From NCBI GenBank assembly GCA_028287135.1, contig JAQBQE010000051.1, positions 1 through 64,000 on the forward strand: DNA of 64,000 nt, in the 5' to 3' direction. Position 1 is the first letter of the stretch; each line of letters opens with the position of its first letter. Source of the stretch: Myxococcales bacterium (lineage in GTDB: Bacteria; Myxococcota_A; Polyangia; Haliangiales; Haliangiaceae). The notes beneath the pieces were generated by a model, which had not been told where the DNA came from, made no database searches, and was given only the letters and a program-made list of their open reading frames with translations. Shown in pieces: positions 1-8,090 of this stretch. Both the position numbers and the translations under genes were made by a program.

Positions 1-211
1 GTGTTCGATCGCACATTGATAGACGTCAAGCTTCTCGTAGTCGAGCATGCCGGACGTATCGGCCGTGCTTCAGCCCGGTTGCTACCGAGTCCGTGGACGT
101 GGACGAGCACGTGACACGTGCACGTGCACGAGGACGGAACCCGCTAACTGACCAGCATTGGGTCTAGCGGACCGGAGCTCCCCATGTGCAACTCTCGTCC
201 ACCCCGATCGC
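1..211. other. Non-coding stretch with three CACGTG hexamers
   Basis: No credible gene is visible here. The only structure is three copies of the palindrome CACGTG at 108-113, 115-120 and 121-126, the last two abutting. The neighbouring hydratase gene ends at 212 on the minus strand, so this is its downstream flank. There is no stem followed by a T-run that would make a classical terminator. Confidence 0.4.
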
Positions 212-988
212 TTAGCGGCCCTCGTACCTCGGAGGGCGGCCCTCGGCGAACGCCGCGAGGCCCTCGTCGCGGTCGTGACTGAACAGCGTCACGTCGTAGC
301 ACTCGCGTTCGATCTCGAGCGCGCGCTCGAGTGGCAGCCCGTAGCCGCGCTCGATCGCGGACTTCGCGTGGATGACCGAGAGTGGCGCGCATCCCGCGAG
401 CTCCGCCAGCAAGCCCTCGACCGCCGCGCGCAGCTGGGCGCGCGGCACGACCTGGTGGACGAGCCCGATCTCGAGCGCGCGCGCGACCGGGATCCGACGT
501 CCGAGCATGATCAGCTCCTTGGCCCGCGCCTCACCGACGAGGCGTGGCAGCCGCTGCGTACCACCGGCGCCCGGCATGATCCCGAGCCGGACCTCGGTCA
601 ACCCGAGCTCGCTGCCCTCGACGGCGATCCGGAAGTCGCACGCCATTGCGAGCTCGAGCCCGCCGCCATAGGCGGAGCCGTTCATCATCGCGATCGTCGG
701 CTTGCGCATCGCACCGAGGTCGTTGATCGCGCTGCCGATCGCGTTGATGAACGATGCAGATTCCGTGGCGGGGATGCCCTTGCGTTCCTTGAGATCCGCG
801 CCGGCGCAGAAGCACTTCTCGCCCGAGCCGGTGATCACGATCGCGCGGACTTCCTCGTCATGCTCGAGCTCGGACTCGAGCTCGGACAGCCGCATGTTGA
901 CCGCCAGCGACAGCGCGTTGAGCGCCTGCGGACGATGGAGGGTGACCCACGCGGTCGTTCCACGCTTCTCGACGAGGACATCGCTCAT
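212..988 (-). CDS. liuC: Enoyl-CoA hydratase family, probable 3-methylglutaconyl-CoA hydratase
   Basis: A 258-residue crotonase-fold enzyme, the usual length for the family. The first oxyanion-hole segment is CAGADLKER near residue 61, the wording typical of AU-binding/methylglutaconyl-CoA hydratases. The second is YGGG near 107-110. Both acids of classical hydratases are present: E112 in GGLELAMACD and E132 in LTEVRLG, just before PGAGGTQRL. The ATG at 988 gives the expected N-terminus MSDVLVEKRG; the longer open frame upstream is only the shadow of the next gene. HMG-CoA lyase ends 23 bp upstream, so the two probably share a transcript and catalyse consecutive steps of leucine breakdown (methylglutaconyl-CoA to HMG-CoA, then to acetoacetate and acetyl-CoA). 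The crotonase fold is certain; the exact substrate is inferred from this neighbour. Confidence 0.88.
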   Translation of the reverse strand: MSDVLVEKRGTTAWVTLHRPQALNALSLAVNMRLSELESELEHDEEVRAIVITGSGEKCFCAGADLKERKGIPATESASFINAIGSAINDLGAMRKPTIAMMNGSAYGGGLELAMACDFRIAVEGSELGLTEVRLGIMPGAGGTQRLPRLVGEARAKELIMLGRRIPVARALEIGLVHQVVPRAQLRAAVEGLLAELAGCAPLSVIHAKSAIERGYGLPLERALEIERECYDVTLFSHDRDEGLAAFAEGRPPRYEGR

Positions 989-1011
989 GCGAGCGACCGT
1001 ATCACCGACCG

Positions 1012-1946
<935 letters not shown>

Positions 1947-1950
<4 letters not shown>

Positions 1951-2639
1951 GGCGGGGACCCCGAACCATAGTCCCGAGGGTCGATCGCGGCCAGCTCGTC
2001 GAGCAGGGAGGGGGTCAGCTGCTCGAGCGTGTCGATCACCCGGTGGGCCCCCGACTGGTCCCAACCTGCGAAGTTTCCTGCCCGGACGGCAACCACGACG
2101 CAGCCCGCGGCACGACCGGCGGCGATCCCGGCGACCGAATCCTCGATCACCAGGCACTCGAACGACGGGAGCCCGAGCCGGGCGATCGCCGCGAGGTAGC
2201 CATCCGGCGCGGGCTTGCTGCGGGGGACGTCCTCGGCCGCGAAGATGATGTCGAACACGGCGTGCTCGCTGATCAGCGGCAGGACCTGGGTGACCTCGAC
2301 GCGCGAGCTCCCGGTGACCAGTGCCCGCGGGTGCGTGCGGGTCCACTCGAGGAGCGCGCGCGCGCCGGGCAGCACGGTGATCCCCAGCTCGGCGAACACC
2401 TCGTCGCGCAGCATCGCGGTGCGGGCGATCGTCTCGGTGCGGTTCCACGCGAGCTGCGGGTAGCGCTCCTTGAGGCTGTCGTAGATCGCGACCCACGAGC
2501 GGCCGACGATGTAGTCGCGATCGTATTGCTCGATCGCGATGCCCTGCCCGCGCAGCAGCGCGCGCGCCATCGCCTCCGCGGTCTCGCGCTCCGAATCGAC
2601 GAGCGTGCCGTCGAGATCGAACAGAAAACCGCGGATCAT
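1947..2639 (-). CDS. HAD-superfamily hydrolase, phosphatase or mutase-like
   Basis: A 230-residue HAD phosphatase with a C1-type helical cap. Motif I is FDLDGTLVD with nucleophile D8 and acid/base D10. Motif II is VTGSS (S111), motif III is K142 in SKPAPDGY, and motif IV is VIEDSVAG (E166, D167). SKPAPDGY and EDSVAG are typical of phosphoglycolate phosphatase, 2-deoxyglucose-6-phosphatase and beta-phosphoglucomutase relatives, so the substrate cannot be read from sequence. It is the first gene of a three-gene minus-strand group; its stop overlaps the HMG-CoA lyase start by four bases. No direct link to leucine catabolism is known, so the coupling may only reflect compact packing. Confidence 0.88.
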
Positions 2640-2775
2640 GTCCGCGGCTGTATATCAGACTTCGGGGCAGCGAAAACACGCGGGTTCTGAAGGCTTGCGC
2701 TGGTTTGGCCCGGGGCGTAACCAGAACTGCAAACCGCGACACAGTGCTGGTGTCATGTTCACCATGGAGTCCCCG

Positions 2776-4158
2776 ATGCGTTTGCTGAACAGATTGGTCG
2801 TTGGCGCCGTTCTCGCGATGACCGCGGCAGGGTGCGCGAACCGCGCGGGCCGCTCGGTCGCGCTCTACGAGGCCGGGGACTTCGCGGGCGCCGCGCGCGC
2901 CGCGGAGGAAGGGCTCGCGACGCATCCCGGCGATGACGGGCTGTGGCAGATGCGGATCCGCGCCGCTCTCGCCCAGGGTGACGCCGCAGCGGTCGCGAAG
3001 GCGTACGCCGCGTATCGCAGCCAGCGGGGCGACGACGATCGCGAGCTGCTCCGCGATCTGGCGGCCGCGACGCTCGGTCAGGCGCTGGCATCGCCGTCGG
3101 CAAAGCTCAAGATCTCCGCGATCGAGGCGATCCACGCCGCCGAGCTCGAGGTCCTCGCGGAGCAGGTCGCCGAGCGGATGACGGATGACGACGATCGCGT
3201 TGCCGCTGCCGCAGCGGTCGCGGTGCTGCGTAGCTACCCACAGGCGCCGCAGCTCGCGAGCGATCTGCTGCGCTCGGAGGATCCCGAGGCTCGCCGGATC
3301 GCGGTCGATGGGATCGCGAAGAAGGTCGGCAAGCTGGCGGCGGCGGATCTCCGGAAGGCCGCGACCGACGCCGATCCGCGCGTGCGCCGGACCGCCGTGC
3401 GCTGGCTCGGCATGATCAAGGATACCGATGCGGTCACGCTGCTGACGCGGCGGATGAAGGATCCGGACGAGGCGGTGCGCGCGGCCGCCGCGATCTCGCT
3501 GTCGCAGATCGGGATCGGCAACCTCGCTGCGTTCGGCACCCACGCCCTGAAGGATCGCGGGCTCGCGGTCCGGCTCGCCGGCATCGAGCTCCTCGAGGCC
3601 GCACGCCGCACCGATCTACTGGTGACGCTGGCGGAGACCGATCCCGATCCGATGGTCGCGACCGAGGCCGCGATCGCGGCGAAGCGGCCTGACCTCGCAG
3701 GCCGGGCGCTCGAGCGTGCACTCGCCGACGAGCGCTGGACGATCCGCGCCGGCGCGGCGAACCTCGTGGTCCGCGCCGTCGGCAAGGAGCAAGGCGTGGC
3801 GATCGCGCGGCGCCTCGTCACGGACAAGGAGCTCGGCGTTCGGCTCGCCGCAGCGCGCGTCCTCTCGCACGCCGGCGACAAGGCCGCCGCGGCGCAGGTG
3901 TTCGCCGAGGCGCTCACCACCGAGGACTTCGCGATCCAGGCTGCGACCGATCTCGCAGCGCAAGGCGATCCGCGCGGCCTCGAGGCGCTCGACGCGGCGG
4001 TCCGCGACCAGCAGCGCGGCGCCGATGTGCGCGCGGCTGCAGCCTCGGCCCACCGCGGTGCGCATCGCGTGACCCCGGGCCTGGTCGCCGCGCTCGCCGA
4101 TCCGAGCGGCGTGGTCCGCGTCGAGGCCGCGGCCGTGCTCGTGATGCTCGCGAAATAG
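2776..4158 (+). CDS. HEAT-repeat lipoprotein
   Basis: A predicted lipoprotein of 460 residues. The signal peptide runs MRLLNRLVVGAVLAMTAAGC with the lipid-modified cysteine at C20. Behind it lies a short TPR-like helical stretch (about 25-75), then a long solenoid of HEAT/PBS-lyase-like repeats of about 30 residues, recognisable by recurring units such as DPRVRRTAVRWLG, DPDEAVRAAAAISLSQIG and DPSGVVRVEAAAVLV. Such solenoids are protein-binding scaffolds. Starts at 2755 and 2764 are also in frame; 2776 is preferred because GGAG lies at 2766-2769, about six bases upstream, and because the signal peptide then begins directly. It is transcribed divergently from the HAD gene across a 136-bp gap. 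Partner and function are unknown. Confidence 0.85.
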   Translation: MRLLNRLVVGAVLAMTAAGCANRAGRSVALYEAGDFAGAARAAEEGLATHPGDDGLWQMRIRAALAQGDAAAVAKAYAAYRSQRGDDDRELLRDLAAATLGQALASPSAKLKISAIEAIHAAELEVLAEQVAERMTDDDDRVAAAAAVAVLRSYPQAPQLASDLLRSEDPEARRIAVDGIAKKVGKLAAADLRKAATDADPRVRRTAVRWLGMIKDTDAVTLLTRRMKDPDEAVRAAAAISLSQIGIGNLAAFGTHALKDRGLAVRLAGIELLEAARRTDLLVTLAETDPDPMVATEAAIAAKRPDLAGRALERALADERWTIRAGAANLVVRAVGKEQGVAIARRLVTDKELGVRLAAARVLSHAGDKAAAAQVFAEALTTEDFAIQAATDLAAQGDPRGLEALDAAVRDQQRGADVRAAAASAHRGAHRVTPGLVAALADPSGVVRVEAAAVLVMLAK

Positions 4159-4180
4159 GGTCGTTGCCCTGCACCCGATG

Positions 4181-4199
4181 TGCGCATATCCTATGCGCA
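4181..4199. promoter_or_regulatory. Perfect inverted repeat at the ccdA start, candidate autoregulatory operator
   Basis: The sequence TGCGCATA-TCC-TATGCGCA is a perfect 8-bp inverted repeat with a 3-bp spacer; its last base is the A of the ATG at 4199. CcdA is a ribbon-helix-helix protein, and CcdAB complexes are known to bind palindromes in their own promoter. Position and symmetry suggest this is that operator. If so, transcription starts very close to the coding region and the mRNA may have little or no leader. This is inferred; no binding data are visible. Confidence 0.6.
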
Positions 4200-4438
4200 T
4201 GCCCGCAGCGAGCACCCGCCGCAAGGCTCCGACCAACGTCTCGGTACGAGCCGATCTCGTGCGGCAGGCGAAGCTGTTGAAGCTGAACCTGTCCGAGCTG
4301 CTGGAGACTGCCCTGGAGAAGGCAATCCGCGATCACGAGCGCGAGACGTGGCTCGAGGCCAATCGCGAGGCGATCGCTGGCTACAACGCGCAGGTCGCCA
4401 AGCGCGGCGTGTTCAGTGACGACTGGCGGCGGTTCTAG
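4199..4438 (+). CDS. ccdA: CcdA-type antitoxin
   Basis: A 79-residue antitoxin. The N-terminal half (APTNVSVRADLVRQAKLLKL) fits a ribbon-helix-helix DNA-binding fold. The C-terminal half (RETWLEANREAIAGYNAQV, then GVFSDDWRRF) aligns by eye with the toxin-wrapping tail of F-plasmid CcdA, including the W-x-x-x-N and final acidic/aromatic pattern. In-frame ATGs also exist at 4178 and 4193; 4199 is chosen because the earlier ones fall before or inside the palindromic operator. No clear Shine-Dalgarno sequence precedes any of them. The stop TAG shares its G with the GTG start of the toxin, the tight coupling expected of a toxin-antitoxin operon. It is probably autoregulated with CcdB. Confidence 0.88.
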   Translation: MPAASTRRKAPTNVSVRADLVRQAKLLKLNLSELLETALEKAIRDHERETWLEANREAIAGYNAQVAKRGVFSDDWRRF

Positions 4439-4746
4439 TGGCTCAGTTCGACATCTACCGGAACCCGCGCGCCGGCACGTTCCCGCTCCTTCTCGATATC
4501 CAGGCTGACCTGCTCGCGTCCCTCGGGACGCGCGTCGTCGTTCCGATGGCCACGCCAAAGCAGTACGGAACCAAGCCGATCACGCGCCTCAACCCGACGG
4601 CGCGGGTGAAAGGGACCGAGTACGTGCTCGTGTTCCAGGAGCTCGCAGCCGTGCCGGCCAGCGCGCTCGGCGAACCGGTCGCCTCGCTGGTCACACGTCG
4701 GCAGGATCTGGTCGCCGCGATCGACCTCCTGTTCACCGGCATCTGA
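4438..4746 (+). CDS. ccdB: CcdB-type toxin (gyrase poison family)
   Basis: A 102-residue CcdB-family toxin, close to the 101 residues of F-plasmid CcdB. Matching segments are AQFDIYRNP at the start, LLLDIQADLL, VVVPMATPK, and the end AAIDLLFTGI. The GTG start overlaps the antitoxin stop by one base. F-plasmid CcdB ends in F-W-G-I, and Trp99 there is needed to poison DNA gyrase; here that position is Thr (F-T-G-I). Chromosomal relatives may differ at this site, so reduced or altered gyrase poisoning is a possibility, not a conclusion. The next gene is convergent and begins at the very next base: the two stop codons form TGATCA. Confidence 0.88.
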   Translation: MAQFDIYRNPRAGTFPLLLDIQADLLASLGTRVVVPMATPKQYGTKPITRLNPTARVKGTEYVLVFQELAAVPASALGEPVASLVTRRQDLVAAIDLLFTGI

Positions 4747-5121
4747 TCAGGGTGATGGTGTGCAGGCGTTGGCGGCGGTCGGGCGACACAGTCCCATGTT
4801 GTTGCAGCTGACGGCGGCGCCGTTCTGCATCGGGCACGGCGTCCCCGCGCTGCAGGCCTGCGTGCAGACCTGGAAGCCCGCGCTGCCGAACGCGCGGCAG
4901 TTGCCCGACGTGCACTGAGCGTTGCTCGTGCAGGTGTCGTAGGCCTTGCCGGTGCACACGTTGCTCTGACCGCCATCGAGGGCGAGCGGGCTATCGATCA
5001 TCGCACCACCGCCGTCGACACCCATCATCGACAGGGAGGCATCGGGCGTCGGCGGCTCCGAGCCACCACCGGTCGTGCAGGCGCCGAGGACGAGCAAGGT
5101 GCCGAGGAGCAAGCGCATCAT
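4747..5121 (-). CDS. Cysteine-rich lipoprotein
   Basis: A 124-residue predicted lipoprotein, signal MMRLLLGTLLVLGAC with lipobox cysteine C15. A short Ser/Pro/Asp/Gly linker follows, then a compact domain with about ten cysteines in the pattern C-x6-C-x5-C-x4-C-x8-C-x3-C-x5-C (NVCTGKAYDTCTSNAQC onwards). This spacing recalls the disulfide-knotted, Dickkopf-like domains common in myxobacterial lipoproteins. ATGs at 5121 and 5118 are both possible; GAGAG about ten bases upstream fits either. The longer open frame upstream lacks a signal peptide and is rejected. Function unknown; it is probably anchored in the envelope with disulfides formed outside the cytoplasm. Confidence 0.75.
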   Translation of the reverse strand: MMRLLLGTLLVLGACTTGGGSEPPTPDASLSMMGVDGGGAMIDSPLALDGGQSNVCTGKAYDTCTSNAQCTSGNCRAFGSAGFQVCTQACSAGTPCPMQNGAAVSCNNMGLCRPTAANACTPSP

Positions 5122-5199
5122 GCAGGGGCTCTCGTGCAGCTGTCGTTCCAGCGCAGGTCGCCGCCCCGGGTCGAACAGGCGCGGCCTTCCATCGCGCCG

Positions 5200-5360
5200 T
5201 TTACACGGGTGTAACGAGCTGACTGGGGGTCGAGGTCGCGGTGGTGGTGGCAGCACCCCCGATCGCGATCGCCGGTGAACGCCATGCGTAACGCCGCTGT
5301 AACAGGCGCACGAGCCGCGTTACCCGTGTGTAACCACCCTGCACGCCGGTTGTTACAACC
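5200..5360. promoter_or_regulatory. Cluster of TGTAAC/GTTACA elements before the envelope operon
   Basis: The 160 bp upstream of the operon contain repeated GTAAC half-sites: 5211-5215 (facing TTTACAC at 5200-5206), 5288-5292 and 5299-5303 (direct repeat, exactly 11 bp apart), then GTTAC at 5319-5323 and GTAAC at 5330-5334 (inverted, again 11 bp apart). At 5348-5360 lies the perfect palindrome GGTTGTTACAACC. An 11-bp period places sites on one face of the helix and is the classical spacing of OmpR/PhoB-type response-regulator sites. The region probably contains the operon promoter and its operators. The bound regulator is unknown. Confidence 0.6.
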
Positions 5361-5416
5361 TGCATCCGCCGGGGGAGCGGCATCCGCATTGCTGATGCTC
5401 ACCGACGGGAGGACCC

Positions 5417-6619
5417 ATGACTCGCTTGCTGATGATCGCGGCGCTCGCGATCGCGATTCCACGCACCGTCGGCGCTGTGCCCTGCGATCAGGTGCCCGGG
5501 CTGAGCAACATCGTCTACCTCCAGGTCGGTGACACGCAGCTCAATCTGATGAAGCGGCTCGCACGAGCGATGCGCGACAACGCGGACCGCCCGGTCTCGA
5601 TGGTGTTCCTGACCAGCGGCTCGTGCGCGAACATCGCGACCCTCTACAACAGCACACCGATCGCGGCGAACACGAACATGCAGTACGTGCCGTCGATGGC
5701 GGAGAACGCGGCGTGGACACCGGCGATGCCGACATTAACCTGCCAGGTGCCGGCCGGCACGGTCCCCGACATCGCGAACTCTGCGCTGTTCAACAGCGCG
5801 TGTACCCCCGACGCAGCACCCGCGACCGTCAAGCTCACGCAGGGTCCAGCGCAGGCGTACGTGCTCGCGGTCCCAGAGGCCTCGAGCCAGACCGCGATCA
5901 CGTTCGAGGAGGCGTACTTCGTGTTCGGATTCGGCGCGCTGGGGATGATCGCGCCGTGGACCGTCGAGACCCAGATGTTCATCCGCACGGTCACCAAGAG
6001 CACGCTGCTCGCGTGGGCCGCGAACATCTCGGTCCCCGCCGACAAATGGAAGGGCGTGCGGCGCGACGGCTCGCCGATGGTGGTCGCGGATCTCACGGGC
6101 ACCACCAGCGTCAACGAAGCGATCGGGATCCTCGGGGCGGAGGTCTATGACGGTCTCCGCGACCAGCTCAACGTGCTCGCGTTCCGCGCGAAGGGTCAGT
6201 ACGCGGCGTACTTCCCGGACTCGACCTCGACCGCGCGCGACAAGAAGAACGTCCGCGACGGTCACTACACCGTGTGGTCACCGACGATCTGGATGGATCG
6301 GATCGACGGTAACCAGACCCCGCTCAAGCCCGACGCGCGCTACCTGGTCGATCTGATCGCGGGCAAGACGGTGACGCCGGCACCCGGGTTCGACATGATC
6401 GGCATGATCGCCGCCGTCGGCCTCGTCCCGGATTGCGCGATGGGCGTGAAGCGGAGCTTCGAGGGCGGCCCGCTCTCGTTGTATCGGCCAGCACAGAGCT
6501 GCGTGTGCAAGTACGAGAGCCTCGTCGGTGCGACGCCGTCGTGTGCTCCGTGCTCGGCGGCACAGCCCTCGTGCGCGATGGGCACCTGCCGCAACGACTT
6601 CTGCGAGGTGGACGAATGA
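5417..6619 (+). CDS. Secreted solute-binding-like protein
   Basis: A 400-residue exported protein; MTRLLMIAALAIAIPRTVGA is a signal peptide with a likely type I cleavage after VGA. The body reads like a type II periplasmic binding protein of the PstS kind: a GLSNIVYLQVGDTQ strand-helix entry, MVFLTSGSCANIATLY, FEEAYFVFGFG, then IGILGAEVYD and RDGHYTVWSP late in the chain. The last 50 residues are Cys-rich (CVCKYES, CAPCSAAQPSC, CRNDFC), unusual for binding proteins and suggestive of a disulfide-stabilised tail. GGGAGG sits just upstream of the ATG. It is the first gene of a six-gene coupled operon with a porin and a TonB-dependent receptor, so a role in nutrient (perhaps phosphate) capture is likely but not shown. 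Confidence 0.7.
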   Translation: MTRLLMIAALAIAIPRTVGAVPCDQVPGLSNIVYLQVGDTQLNLMKRLARAMRDNADRPVSMVFLTSGSCANIATLYNSTPIAANTNMQYVPSMAENAAWTPAMPTLTCQVPAGTVPDIANSALFNSACTPDAAPATVKLTQGPAQAYVLAVPEASSQTAITFEEAYFVFGFGALGMIAPWTVETQMFIRTVTKSTLLAWAANISVPADKWKGVRRDGSPMVVADLTGTTSVNEAIGILGAEVYDGLRDQLNVLAFRAKGQYAAYFPDSTSTARDKKNVRDGHYTVWSPTIWMDRIDGNQTPLKPDARYLVDLIAGKTVTPAPGFDMIGMIAAVGLVPDCAMGVKRSFEGGPLSLYRPAQSCVCKYESLVGATPSCAPCSAAQPSCAMGTCRNDFCEVDE

Positions 6620-6870
6620 CAAGGCTGCGTTCTCTGGTGGTCGCTCTACCGCTGGCGCTGGCTGCGGCGTGCGGCGGCGATGGCAATGCTCCGAAGGATG
6701 GCCCGATCGGGGATGCCGGCGTCGACGGCCCGCCTGACGCGTCGTGCTTCACCAATCCCCAGACCCACGAGGAAATCATCAACGCGTGCACGACCGCGCA
6801 GAAGATCTACAAGGACTCGCATCCCCCGCTGCAACTGCCCGATGGTGGGCTGCCGGCGTTGCCGCCCTGA
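6616..6870 (+). CDS. Small lipoprotein
   Basis: An 84-residue lipoprotein with signal MTRLRSLVVALPLALAAAC and lipid anchor at C19. The mature part is a flexible Gly/Asp/Pro linker (GGDGNAPKDGPIGDAGVDG) followed by about 40 residues including two cysteines (SCFTN and NACTT) and a Pro-rich end. The start overlaps the previous stop by four bases (ATGA), indicating coupled translation. Its last 85 bases overlap, in another frame, the best candidate start of the porin. No family recognised. Position suggests a small accessory subunit of the same outer-membrane system. Confidence 0.72.
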   Translation: MTRLRSLVVALPLALAAACGGDGNAPKDGPIGDAGVDGPPDASCFTNPQTHEEIINACTTAQKIYKDSHPPLQLPDGGLPALPP

Positions 6871-8090
6871 TCCTCCTCGGTGCGGGGACGGCCACGGCAG
6901 ATCCCGAGACGATCCAGCCCACCGTCACCCGCCGCGGCTGGCAGCTCGATCTCACCGGCTACGTGCAGGTCGATTCGATCGCGTGGAGTGAAGAGTCGGT
7001 CGACGAGGTCGATGCGACTGGCATGCCGCTGAACCGGGAGCGCTTCCTGATCCGGCGCGGTCGGCTGCGCGCGGAGGCACGCCTCGACGGGATCACGGGT
7101 GCGATCGAATTCGACGGCAACACGATCAATGGCGCGACGGCGCGGCTGCTCGCTGCGCAGGTCGGTTACGCGTATCCCGCGAACGGCGCTCCACTCGTCG
7201 CGATCATCGCAGGGCTGTTCAGGACGCCCTTCGGCGTCGAAGTGCCGATGAGCGAGCGCCTGAAGCCGTTCCTCGAGCCGCCCGCGTTCGCGCGCGCCTT
7301 GTTCCCGGGCAACTACGACGCGGGCGTGATGGCGAGCGGCGGCTACGGCCTCGCGCGGTGGTCGATCGCACTCGTCAACGGAGCGCCGGCCTTCGACGCG
7401 CAGTGGCGCGGCCGCGATCCGTCCTCGAGCTACGACCTCGTCGGACGCATCGGCGCCGTCGTCGAGGGGCCGCTGAGGCTGCGGGTCGAGGCCGGCGCAT
7501 CTGCGCTTGCCGGCACGGGTCTGCACCCGGGGACGCCGGGGACCAAGGACGAGCTGCAGTGGGTCGACGAGAACCAGGACGGCATCGTGCAGACCACCGA
7601 GCTCCAGGTGATCTCCGGTGCATCTCCGACCGCTTCGGAGACGTTCGATCGGCAGGCGATCGGCATCGATCTCCAGCTTCACTGGTGCCTCTGTGCGCTC
7701 GGCACTGGCATGGCGTTCTTCGAGGGCGCCCTCGCGACCAACCTCGACCGCGGTCTGGTCTACGCCGATCCGATCGCCAGCGATCGCGACCTCAGGCACC
7801 TCGGGTTCGCGGTCGGATTCGTCCAGAACGTGACGCCGCACGCGCAGATCGGCGCGCGCTACGACCGCTACGATGCCGATCGCGACGCCGCCGAGCGCGA
7901 GGGCCTCGACATCGTCGGGATCGACAAGGTGTTCTCCACGCTCTCGGTGATGGCGACCGCGCGCTATCACGAGGCGCGGTTCGTCGTGCAGTACGACCAC
8001 GAGCGCAATCCCTTCGGTCGCGGTGACAGCGGCATGCCGAGCACGCGCGAAGCAGATCGCGTGTCGCTGCGTGCGCAGGTCGGGTTCTGA
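6786..8090 (+). CDS. Porin, phosphate-selective OprO/OprP-like
   Basis: An outer-membrane beta-barrel protein of about 434 residues. After a hydrophobic signal segment ending AGTATA comes the opening strand GWQLDLTGYVQVDSIAW, then RERFLIRRGRLRAEARLDG, a motif typical of OprO/P-type porins, alternating beta strands, and a C-terminal ...VSLRAQVGF ending in Phe as expected for barrel assembly. The start is the weak point. No ATG is in frame before the signal peptide; GTG at 6786 (or 6744) is available but would overlap the upstream lipoprotein by 85 bp or more, giving a long n-region. The start may be a rarer codon or depend on translational coupling. The stop overlaps the next ATG by one base (TGATG). 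Substrate unproven. Confidence 0.7.
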   Translation: MHDRAEDLQGLASPAATARWWAAGVAALILLGAGTATADPETIQPTVTRRGWQLDLTGYVQVDSIAWSEESVDEVDATGMPLNRERFLIRRGRLRAEARLDGITGAIEFDGNTINGATARLLAAQVGYAYPANGAPLVAIIAGLFRTPFGVEVPMSERLKPFLEPPAFARALFPGNYDAGVMASGGYGLARWSIALVNGAPAFDAQWRGRDPSSSYDLVGRIGAVVEGPLRLRVEAGASALAGTGLHPGTPGTKDELQWVDENQDGIVQTTELQVISGASPTASETFDRQAIGIDLQLHWCLCALGTGMAFFEGALATNLDRGLVYADPIASDRDLRHLGFAVGFVQNVTPHAQIGARYDRYDADRDAAEREGLDIVGIDKVFSTLSVMATARYHEARFVVQYDHERNPFGRGDSGMPSTREADRVSLRAQVGF

